Assembly: GCA_040394475.1 (NCBI GenBank)
Contig: JBEBSD010000004.1
Coordinates: forward strand, 100,830-164,829
Reading direction: 5' to 3'
From: JBEBSD01 sp040394475
GTDB lineage: Bacteria > Bacteroidota > Bacteroidia > Cytophagales > Spirosomataceae
DNA length: 64,000 bases
Positions 1 through 6,600 of this stretch are shown piece by piece. The position numbers and the translations under genes are program-made. Below the pieces are notes generated by a model. That model searched no databases and was not told the DNA's origin. It saw nothing but the letters and a program-made list of their open reading frames with translations. Position 1 is the first letter of the stretch. Every line of letters starts with the position of its first letter.

Positions 1-2363
1 ATTATGTTGCTGTTGATGGTAAAATCACTTCTGGCGCCTGTCGTGGAAATTGCCGATAAATTCAATCCCGATCCGTCAAATTGGTTGTTTATGGTATTGC
101 TCTCTATTTTGAGAACACCGCGCGCGGTCGCTCCCTCTGCGTAGAAGCGGATACCCGATCCCCCGCCGGCAGTCTTGGTCAGGGTATTTCCGATCACATT
201 TCCTTCCACGTAGCCATTGTCAATGGCAAAGAAATTAAGACAGGGTCCATTGTTGTAATTGGATATATTGTTGAGGACATTAAACAGCACAGTAGCGGCG
301 CCCGACGCCGCAATGTCGATCCCGGTTCCCACGCCGCCGCCCACATTGATGGTGCTGTTCCTGATATCCGCGTGAATGACCGAACTATTGTTGGCATAGA
401 CTTCCACACCGGAAGTCCTGCAATTCAGAAATTGCGAAGCACCCTCAATTTTCAGCTTCATATTGGAAGTTCCCCGGCCCTCAAACTGGATTCCGGGTCC
501 GTTGCCGGCATTTGAAAATATCGAATTTGTGACCGTCAGTTGGGTCATATTGGTATTCGTATTGCTGAAATACGCCACCCGGCCGCCCGGATCATTGAGG
601 GTTGAATTCGTGATCGTATTCGTTCCGGAGGTATTGATGGCATAAATACACCCTTCTTCACTCTGACCGAATGTACCGGAAGTCCCGATGGCTCCGTTGG
701 TAAAGTTAAAATTACTGACATTCCTCAGGTTAACTCCTTCCTGAACGACAGTACCACTGATAACCACTCTGTCCAGCGTCAGACCGGCTACCGCGTTCGC
801 ATGTACGGCGGCATTCGCATTGGTGTTATCCAGCGCAACGGGGATCGAGCCCTCCGCTGTATTGGCACTGGCCAGGTTCATATTCCGGAGCGTAATCCCT
901 GCCGTATTAAGCAGCTCAACGCCCCGTGCCGTGATATTCTGGATGGTACCGCCTGATCCTGCAATTGTTCCGCTGCCGGTCACCTGGAAGGTACCGGTGG
1001 TACCCGAGACGATTAAGCCTTTTGCCGCATTGCTGCAGGAGACAGCATTCAGCGTAACATTGAGTGCTAGCGAGGTACCGCTGATGTCTATGGCCGCAAC
1101 ACCGGATGCCGATAGCGTGCCGGCGTCAATTTTCAGGGATCCGTTACTATTGGAGATTTTGATAGGGCTTGTTCCCGAAGATACACTGGAAGACACCTCC
1201 GAAAATTCCGCTGCAAAGGTGACATTCGACACGTTAAGCGCACAGCCGCCCCCTGACAAGCCAACTTCATTTACGGTAAGTGTCCCGGCCGTGGAACCGG
1301 CAATTTTCGCCTGCGCCGTATTCCCCACATTCAATCCGCGCAGCGTGTTATTGGCATTCACATTGATTACGTTTACCGCTCCGGAACTGGTGAGCAAGGG
1401 TCTGCCACCGGCTGTGGCAGGCAGTAAATTGGTTCCGCTCGGGGCAGGCAGACCGGCAACAGTCAGCAGTGACGGCGTTGCCCCCTGGCCGATCAGCTTC
1501 TGCTGGCTGAGCAGCGTAACCGGCCCTGTGTAGCTCCCGCTGTAAATAAAGATGGAATGCCCCGGCTGCGGGCGCAGCGTCCCGCCGTCGTTAATCGCCT
1601 GAAAATCTGCGAGTGAGTTAAAAGGCCTGGCCAGTGTTCCGTTGGCGCCGTCGGCGCTCGCAGCAGCATTAATAAACCAGATAGCTCCGGTCGCTGTAAT
1701 GGTTACTGTACCCGAGGAAGGCAAGCCGGAACCATTCTCCAACGTATAGGTAAACGTATCCGCTCCGATAAAACCGGCCGCCGGTACATACGTAAATGCA
1801 CCGGTCGCTAAATCCATTGTCACCGTACCGCCGTGTGCAGTCGTGATAATCGCCGGCCCGGCGATCGTTAAGGCCGCGCCGCTCGGACTGACATCGTTAC
1901 TGAGCACTCCGCTCCCTGCGGGTATGGCAAGGCCCACATTCCCGATGGTCGAATAGGCATCATCCTGGGCAACCGGGCTCACTTTGACGGATCCCGGAAC
2001 CAAGGTCGTATGAATATCGATCTGATCGGTGAAGACAACGTCCGTAGCCGCTGTGCCGTTATTGGTTATGGTAACGGTATATTCCAGTTCGTCACCTGCA
2101 GAAGGTCCGCTCAATCCCGTGTCATTTGTCAGTACATAGGTATTGGTGGCCGTAATACCCGGAATGAGCGCCTGGCGATGGTTTTCCTTGCGTACCTGCA
2201 GCGGGGAAAAAGGAATCTTCTCCGTTTTGACAGCGGCGGGCTCCTTCGCTTTTTCGGTTACCGGTTTTGTTTCCGGAAGCCTGTTATCCGGGAAATCGTG
2301 GATAAAGTGTGTTCCTGATGCCAGCAAACCAATGCCCGCAAAAAATAGGTAAAGACTTTTCAT
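1..2363 (-). CDS. Large secreted right-handed beta-helix surface protein, 3' end outside window
   Basis: An open frame starts at the ATG complementary to 2361-2363 and continues without a stop for 787 codons to the left edge, so the C-terminus is missing. Residues 1-20 are a signal peptide (MKSLYLFFAGIGLLASG). Residues about 72-130 resemble a DUF11-type repeat (ELEYTVTITNNGT, then VVFTDQ). Residues about 131-226 resemble a cadherin/Ig-like bacterial repeat (AQDDAYS, GVLSNDVSP, FTYVPAAGFIGADTFTY). From about residue 228 (WFINAAASADGANGT) the protein becomes a long run of short Asn/Thr/Gly-rich turns (NITNSTLN-like), typical of right-handed parallel beta-helix proteins. It is last in a six-gene minus-strand cluster, 76 bp after the DUF6916 gene. 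Family knowledge suggests a cell-surface or secreted adhesin or polysaccharide-binding protein. A T9SS sorting domain may lie beyond the edge. Exact function is unknown. Confidence 0.85.
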   Translation of the reverse strand, partial: MKSLYLFFAGIGLLASGTHFIHDFPDNRLPETKPVTEKAKEPAAVKTEKIPFSPLQVRKENHRQALIPGITATNTYVLTNDTGLSGPSAGDELEYTVTITNNGTAATDVVFTDQIDIHTTLVPGSVKVSPVAQDDAYSTIGNVGLAIPAGSGVLSNDVSPSGAALTIAGPAIITTAHGGTVTMDLATGAFTYVPAAGFIGADTFTYTLENGSGLPSSGTVTITATGAIWFINAAASADGANGTLARPFNSLADFQAINDGGTLRPQPGHSIFIYSGSYTGPVTLLSQQKLIGQGATPSLLTVAGLPAPSGTNLLPATAGGRPLLTSSGAVNVINVNANNTLRGLNVGNTAQAKIAGSTAGTLTVNEVGLSGGGCALNVSNVTFAAEFSEVSSSVSSGTSPIKISNSNGSLKIDAGTLSASGVAAIDISGTSLALNVTLNAVSCSNAAKGLIVSGTTGTFQVTGSGTIAGSGGTIQNITARGVELLNTAGITLRNMNLASANTAEGSIPVALDNTNANAAVHANAVAGLTLDRVVISGTVVQEGVNLRNVSNFNFTNGAIGTSGTFGQSEEGCIYAINTSGTNTITNSTLNDPGGRVAYFSNTNTNMTQLTVTNSIFSNAGNGPGIQFEGRGTSNMKLKIEGASQFLNCRTSGVEVYANNSSVIHADIRNSTINVGGGVGTGIDIAASGAATVLFNVLNNISNYNNGPCLNFFAIDNGYVEGNVIGNTLTKTAGGGSGIRFYAEGATARGVLKIESNTINNQFDGSGLNLSAISTTGARSDFTINSNI

Positions 2364-2439
2364 GTCTTCTTCTTTAAAATCCAGTTTGTCTCAAGTAATG
2401 ACGTTGTATTCCGCGGTTTTTAACTTCCGCCGCTGTTCT

Positions 2440-2748
2440 TCAGGAAAAAACAGCTTCGTATTTCATTCCATTATCGTCCTTCCCAATCGGTACCAGAAAG
2501 ACTTCCAAATCGTTTACTACAGGGTGATCAATCCTGCAAATGCCTTGCGGGCGGTAGGTCATATCACCGGTTGTCTGAAGTTCTACGGAAAACGGTTTTC
2601 TCTCCAGCGGTGAATAACTATTGAGATCAGTGACCCGGATCACCAGGGAAGACGCCGTTATTCCTCCCTCAAAATGAACGTTGAGTGGCTGGTTCAGACA
2701 GGTTCTGAAATCGTCTGCTTTAATTAGACTTATATCGTATGGCTCCAT
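2440..2748 (-). CDS. DUF6916-like protein, 102 aa
   Basis: A small soluble protein without signal peptide or membrane segment. The sequence begins MEPYDISLIKADDF and ends with an FLVPIG...YEAVFS strand, a pattern I associate with the DUF6916 family, which is often found beside tail-collar proteins. It is predicted to be mostly beta, with an alternating hydrophobic pattern (SLVIRVTDL, FSVELQTTG). Its start overlaps the 3' end of the acetyltransferase gene by 19 bp, so the two are probably translated together. Function is unknown. By context it belongs to the tail-collar/beta-helix cluster, perhaps as a cytoplasmic partner or chaperone (inference). The family name is recalled, not searched. Confidence 0.7.
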   Translation of the reverse strand: MEPYDISLIKADDFRTCLNQPLNVHFEGGITASSLVIRVTDLNSYSPLERKPFSVELQTTGDMTYRPQGICRIDHPVVNDLEVFLVPIGKDDNGMKYEAVFS

Positions 2749-3233
2749 TCCATCAGGTGATACACCCCGTTTGTTTCACTTATCTTTTTAAAACCCAGTC
2801 GCGCGTAAAGGCGTTGGGCAGGATTAAACGCTTCCACATGGATGGTCAGCGGACAGCCTAGTCCGGCCGATTTTTCCATAAGGTCTTTCAGAATCGCCTG
2901 GCCGATGCCCTGGTTACGGTACGCCGGCAGGAGTGCAATATCAATAATCCGTATCCCGCGTTGCTGAAAGTCTTCGTGGAGATACAATCTTCCGATGCTT
3001 GTTTTACCGGATTCAATCACCCAGAAATTACCGTTCACGTAAACGTTCTGGTAATAGTGATGCTGCGCTTCAAACTGACTTTTAATAAACGTACGTTTCA
3101 TGTCCTCCGTCCAGTCCGGAACGCGTTCCATTTCCTGCTGCCGTGTACTGGCATAAATCTCAAGCAGCACAGTCATATCGGTCTGCTCAATAGCCCGTAG
3201 TTGAAGCGCGGAATTTGTCAGGGTCAAATCCAT
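2730..3233 (-). CDS. GNAT family N-acetyltransferase, 167 aa
   Basis: This protein transfers an acetyl group from acetyl-CoA to an unidentified amine. The GNAT core is visible: an N-terminal beta strand LQLRAIEQTD, the acetyl-CoA pyrophosphate-binding motif A YRNQGIGQAI near residue 117, and the C-terminal motif B region NPAQRLYARLGFKK. The start MDLTLTNS (complement of 3231-3233) is preferred to a more upstream ATG, which would add 26 residues unlike the family and overlap the preceding tail-collar gene. It lies between the third tail-collar gene (38 bp upstream) and the DUF6916 gene (19 bp overlap), within what looks like one transcript. A GNAT in this position suggests modification of a cluster product, but the substrate cannot be inferred. 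Confidence 0.88.
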   Translation of the reverse strand: MDLTLTNSALQLRAIEQTDMTVLLEIYASTRQQEMERVPDWTEDMKRTFIKSQFEAQHHYYQNVYVNGNFWVIESGKTSIGRLYLHEDFQQRGIRIIDIALLPAYRNQGIGQAILKDLMEKSAGLGCPLTIHVEAFNPAQRLYARLGFKKISETNGVYHLMEWSHTI

Positions 3234-3271
3234 TCGATGGTACTTATTTAGGAACGTCAAGCTTCCTGAAC

Positions 3272-3787
3272 CTAGCCTCTCGGAGGAAATATTCCCTGTA
3301 AGGCGATGCAAAAATAAGTTGTCAGATAAGGCTGGAGATTGTTATGAGGACTGTCGCCGCCCGTCGGAGCCAGCGTACGGAACGACAGGGTCTTATCCGG
3401 GTTTCCGGCGGCAAAGACGTTGCCTTCCTGGGAGACGCTGATGGTATTGCCGGCAGGCGAAACTACCTCTCCCGGTTCGGGGGCAATCCCAATCAAATGG
3501 TTATGGATGGGCAGTTCGGTACTTAACAACGTGACGGTATCGGCGCCAGCGGCCTCACCCAGATCATGCCGTGAAAGACCAGGGCCCTGTCCGGGATGCA
3601 TGGGCACTCTGCCCTGCAAATCCGGCAGTGCAAAAGTTGATTTGCCGTTACCGCCGTACGTAGTGCCCAGTAATGAGAACAGCGCGGTATTTTGCGATAG
3701 CGGCAGCAGCTGGCCATTACACCAGGCCCAGCCTTTAGGGGCAAAATTGAAAGGAAATATTCTTATTTCAGCTACAAATGGGTCCAT
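3272..3787 (-). CDS. Tail-collar (MdpB-like) protein, copy 3, 171 aa
   Basis: A member of the phage tail-collar domain family found in many bacterial chromosomes as microcystin-dependent-protein (MdpB) homologues. Residues 1-60 hold the collar signature: EIRIFPFNFAPKGWAWCNGQ, then LLPLSQNTALFSLLGTTYGG and FALPDLQGRVPMHPGQGPG. The middle contains LPIHNHLIG and a variable Ser/Gly/Pro-rich stretch. The end NLQPYLTTYFCIALQGIFP is shared with the two upstream copies. There is no signal peptide. The final gap to the acetyltransferase start is 38 bp. Family members form trimeric fibre parts in phage, but the role of chromosomal stand-alone copies is not established. Confidence 0.9.
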   Translation of the reverse strand: MDPFVAEIRIFPFNFAPKGWAWCNGQLLPLSQNTALFSLLGTTYGGNGKSTFALPDLQGRVPMHPGQGPGLSRHDLGEAAGADTVTLLSTELPIHNHLIGIAPEPGEVVSPAGNTISVSQEGNVFAAGNPDKTLSFRTLAPTGGDSPHNNLQPYLTTYFCIALQGIFPPRG

Positions 3788-3836
3788 GATAAATGCTTAG
3801 GTTATAGAGGTTTAAAATTAGCCGGCACCAGGCCTT

Positions 3837-4340
3837 TCAGCTGGGTGAAGGAAATATTCCAAAGAGGGATATGATGAAATTCACACACAGATAGGGCTGG
3901 AAATTAGAATGCGGTTGACTGCCGCCTGTTGGAGTAACGCTCTGATTGTTCATGGAAGCCGAAGGCGGATCCGAAAAAAAGATAGTGGCTTTGGTAGAAG
4001 TAGCCAGAATAGCATTTTCCGGTCCGGGTACATTGGCAAGGTCGCCGCTGGCTACAAAACTATGTGAATGAGCAGGGATCTCATTAGTCGTGAGCGTAAC
4101 TGACTCAGCGCCGCCGGTTTCCGAGAGGATAAAACCGTTCCCCTGGTGAATGGGGACTCTTCCCCTGAGGTCGGGCAATGAGAACGTCGACTCGCCGTCA
4201 CCACCATACGAAGTGCCGATCAGCTGAAAAAGTGTTTCATTTTCGGAGATGGGAAGTACCTGACCTTCACAAAACATCCATCCGGCAGGCGCAAAATTCC
4301 CTCCGAACATCCGTATTTCTCCTACATAAGGCTGTGCCAT
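3837..4340 (-). CDS. Tail-collar (MdpB-like) protein, copy 2, 167 aa
   Basis: This is a paralogue of its two neighbours with the same order of motifs: EIRMFGGNFAPAGWMFCEGQ, LIGTSYGGDGESTFSLPDLR, GRVPIHQGNG, IPAHSHSFVASG and the closing YLCVNFIISLFGIFPS. The central part (residues about 85-135) is unrelated in detail to the other copies, suggesting that the display region diversifies while the ends stay fixed. It is separated by 49 bp from copy 3 and 45 bp from copy 1. No signal peptide is visible, so export, if any, would need another route. No other phage structural genes are present nearby. Confidence 0.9.
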   Translation of the reverse strand: MAQPYVGEIRMFGGNFAPAGWMFCEGQVLPISENETLFQLIGTSYGGDGESTFSLPDLRGRVPIHQGNGFILSETGGAESVTLTTNEIPAHSHSFVASGDLANVPGPENAILATSTKATIFFSDPPSASMNNQSVTPTGGSQPHSNFQPYLCVNFIISLFGIFPSPS

Positions 4341-4385
4341 TTAGTTCTAAATTTAAGATGAGCAATAGAAAAGGAAACTAAAATC

Positions 4386-4901
4386 TTAATTAGGACTTGG
4401 AAAAATCCCCTGCAGCGCGATACAAAAACTGATGGTGAGAAAAGGCTGCATGTTCAAATGCGCCTGGCTCCCTCCGGTGTTTACAATACTACCCGCTCCC
4501 AAGGCGACAAGGCTACCAGGGTTGTTCTGATAAAGGTTAGACGGTTGCGAATTGGAAAGAAAATTATTGGTCGGGTTGTTAACGTTGGCATCAGCGTTCC
4601 CGACGTCCGTCGCCCGCACCACATGGGTGTGCGCCGGGATCTCATTGACCCTCAGCGTATGGGCTTGCTCTCCGGCCCGCTCTCCCAGCGTATGCCCGTT
4701 TCCGACATGCATAGGCGCACGTCCCCTGTAATCCGGCAGTGCAAAATTGACACGGCCGTCCCCCCCAAAAGAGGTGCCGAGCAGCGCAAATAAAGCCTGG
4801 TTTTGGTTAATCGGTAAAAGCTGTCCGTTGGCCAATGCCCAGCCTTTTGGCGCATACTGAAAACTGACCATTCTGATTTCTGATAAAAAGGGTTCTGCCA
4901 T
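4386..4901 (-). CDS. Tail-collar (MdpB-like) protein, copy 1, 171 aa
   Basis: First gene of the minus-strand cluster. It has the standard collar layout: EIRMVSFQYAPKGWALANGQ, LPINQNQALFALLGTSFGG, VNFALPDYRGRAPMHVGNGH, the IPAHTHVVRATD segment with histidines that in collar domains can bind metal, an Asn-rich middle (NADANVNNPTNNFLSNSQ), and the end MQPFLTISFCIALQGIFPSP. Length matches copies 2 and 3. About 170 bp of upstream DNA is AT-rich and probably carries the cluster promoter, but I could not identify a convincing -33/-7 pair. Function in the host is unknown. Confidence 0.9.
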   Translation of the reverse strand: MAEPFLSEIRMVSFQYAPKGWALANGQLLPINQNQALFALLGTSFGGDGRVNFALPDYRGRAPMHVGNGHTLGERAGEQAHTLRVNEIPAHTHVVRATDVGNADANVNNPTNNFLSNSQPSNLYQNNPGSLVALGAGSIVNTGGSQAHLNMQPFLTISFCIALQGIFPSPN

Positions 4902-5342
4902 AGGTATAGAAGGATAAAGGTGATAGAATACGTGAGCTATGAATGCATATGAGAATATACAATAGGCTACAAAACGGGTAACACAATGGATATAGCAATT
5001 CTTACCCTACTACAGGGTGTACCACCGTATCCATAGGAATCAGACAGCGAAAAGAAAGTAAGTAAAAATCGTTCATAACGTAAATCCTGGCATCAGAAGT
5101 TAGCTTAACAACACTCCAATGACGATTTCAAAGGTAGAAAATTTTTATCACCGTACAAGAATATTGTTAGTAAAAGGTAAATTACTATTTAAAATCAGTC
5201 AGGGTCCCGAAAAAATACCGGATGACAGAAGATGCCCAAAAGGAAGAGCTGGCAATTCGCCCGGTTGGGTGACACAAAGAAAAAGCAGGAATACCGGCAA
5301 CTACTGCACACCTCGTTAGCAGACAGTCCGGAAGCGGTCAAG
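4902..5342. other. Intergenic region without recognisable gene
   Basis: AT-rich DNA upstream of the tail-collar cluster. Short open frames here have no domain pattern, no signal peptide and no similarity to the neighbours. The left part presumably contains the promoter for the minus-strand cluster. The right part leads into the decayed sorting domain at 5401-5481 and may be degraded coding sequence of the same lost gene, although I can no longer read a protein family in it. Confidence 0.5.
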
Positions 5343-5481
5343 ATAAAGGGCAGGGATAGGACCGTGTTAGCACTTAGCGGGACAGTGTGTTAGAGTAAGA
5401 AGCTTGTCCTCTGGTCAGTACATCCTGCAGGTAACTTCCGGAAACGGGGAAACCATTACCAGAACCTTTATCGTGAAGTAA
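5343..5481 (+). pseudogene. Remnant of a T9SS C-terminal sorting domain
   Basis: The frame from 5401 to the TAA at 5479-5481 reads SLSSGQYILQVTSGNGETIT followed by RTFIVK and stop. This matches the C-terminal half of a Por-secretion-system (T9SS type A) sorting domain, whose consensus ends L..G.Yil.v..g....kkfi. Just upstream in another frame (from 5343) RTVLALSG can be read, which fits the preceding strand of the same domain, followed by an in-frame TAG. The domain is therefore interrupted by at least one frameshift and one stop, with no start or passenger domain left. What is seen is the terminal 26 codons. The frameshifted upstream part is tentative. Confidence 0.55.
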
Positions 5482-5507
5482 GGAAAAACAAACAGGGTTC
5501 AAACGGG

Positions 5508-5547
5508 AAGCCGGTAGGTGGGATGCTGTCCAGCTACCGGCTTTTTT
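5508..5547 (+). terminator. Rho-independent terminator of the lost gene
   Basis: A perfect 10-bp stem pairs AAGCCGGTAG (5508-5517) with CTACCGGCTT (5534-5543) around a 16-nt loop and runs into TTTTTT (5542-5547). It lies 26 bp after the stop codon of the decayed sorting-domain remnant and is oriented for plus-strand transcription, so it is probably the surviving terminator of that gene. It also insulates the hydrolase genes that start at 5655. Confidence 0.75.
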
Positions 5548-5654
5548 CATGAAAAACAGGAAGTAGAACCTGCTCCTGCGCTGAAAACTGCCCGTCATTT
5601 CTTAAATTGCCTGCCTGATCGATAGTCGGTCAACCCCTTAACCTCGTTAGTTTT

Positions 5655-6536
5655 ATGCAAAAAACAGCCTCTTTTCTGATTGCCGTACTGTTCCTGTTGG
5701 CCGGCTCCCTGATATATGCACAACAAACTCCGCTGAAAATACTGATGATAGGGGCCCACCCGGATGACTGTGACATTAAAGGAGCGGGAACGGCTGCGCT
5801 CTTCGTGGCCATGGGGCATCAGGTTAAGTTCCTTTCGGTCACCAACGGGGATGCCGGACACCATGAGATGGGCGGCGGCATGCTCGCTAAACGAAGGTAC
5901 CTGGAAACACAGGAAGTGGCCAGACGGCTGGGTATCTCCTACGACGTCCTGGACAATCATGACGGCGAGCTGACCCCGACGCTTGAAGTTCGGCTGGCTA
6001 TTATCCGTAAAATAAGAGACTGGAAAGCGGATGTAGTGATCTCACACCGCCCCAACGACTATCATCCCGATCACCGTTACACCGGAATACTCGTTCAGGA
6101 TGCTGCCTATATGGTAGGAGTGCCTAACATAGCTGCCGATACCCCGCCGGTAACCGGGAATCCGGTATTCCTTTATTTCCAGGACGGCTTTAAAAAGCCG
6201 AACCCGTTTTCTCCCGATATCGTGGTGGACATTACGCAGGTAATTGATCAGAAAACAGATGCCCTGGATGCGCATGAATCGCAGTTCTACGAATGGCTTC
6301 CCTGGATCAGCGGCTACCAGGGTGAAATCCCTAAGGAAAAAGCAGCCCGGAAAGAATGGCTGCTGCGCAACCGCTGGGCGAGCCTCGACCAGACTTTTTT
6401 ACCAGGCATCACGCTATGGTACGGGCAGGAACGCATAAGTCAGGTCAGGTATGCCGAAGCCTTTGAAATCTGTGAATACGGCAGCCGCCCTTCAGAGGAA
6501 GATATTAAACGCCTTTTTCCAATGTTGGGGAAATAA
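5655..6536 (+). CDS. Secreted PIG-L (LmbE) family deacetylase, 293 aa
   Basis: PIG-L/LmbE enzymes are zinc-dependent deacetylases of N-acetylglucosamine-containing substrates. Residues 1-22 are a signal peptide ending YAQ, so the protein is exported. The zinc site begins with AHPDD (H35, D38), the family hallmark, and is completed by the NDYHPDH segment near residue 140. The preceding region DVVISHRPNDYHPDHRYTG is the usual PIG-L core. There is a C-terminal extension of about 90 residues without a named domain. It starts 108 bp after a terminator, so it should have its own promoter. An S9 and an M28 peptidase follow. The substrate is unknown; a cell-envelope or glycan deacetylase is plausible. 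Confidence 0.88.
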   Translation: MQKTASFLIAVLFLLAGSLIYAQQTPLKILMIGAHPDDCDIKGAGTAALFVAMGHQVKFLSVTNGDAGHHEMGGGMLAKRRYLETQEVARRLGISYDVLDNHDGELTPTLEVRLAIIRKIRDWKADVVISHRPNDYHPDHRYTGILVQDAAYMVGVPNIAADTPPVTGNPVFLYFQDGFKKPNPFSPDIVVDITQVIDQKTDALDAHESQFYEWLPWISGYQGEIPKEKAARKEWLLRNRWASLDQTFLPGITLWYGQERISQVRYAEAFEICEYGSRPSEEDIKRLFPMLGK

Positions 6537-6568
6537 CCGGCGCCGACCTGATTGATCCGCTTTCTTTG

Positions 6569-6576
6569 TAAGTTTG
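6569..6576 (+). promoter_or_regulatory. Probable -7 box (TAAGTTTG) for the S9 peptidase gene
   Basis: TAAGTTTG fits the Bacteroidota sigma-A -7 consensus TAnnTTTG and lies 24 bp before the ATG at 6601. A clear -33 TTTG at the usual 19-21 bp distance is not seen. The box overlaps the alternative upstream ATG at 6574, which would therefore lie at or before the transcript start. This supports the 6601 start. Confidence 0.5.
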
Positions 6577-6600
6577 GGTTTTAACCATCAACAAATCTCT

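Noticed and set aside
820..1533. 237-codon plus-strand frame
   Set aside because: Antisense to the beta-helix protein; low-complexity Ala/Pro/Val composition, no domain, and the minus-strand frame has a signal peptide and a clear family architecture.
1..4901. Prophage or tailocin remnant
   Set aside because: Only collar-domain proteins are phage-like; no head, sheath, baseplate, integrase or lysis gene is visible, and chromosomal MdpB homologues are common. The left side is outside the window, so this is not absolute.
5119..5319. 66-residue plus-strand frame
   Set aside because: No domain, signal or conserved context. At most, degraded coding DNA of the lost T9SS gene.
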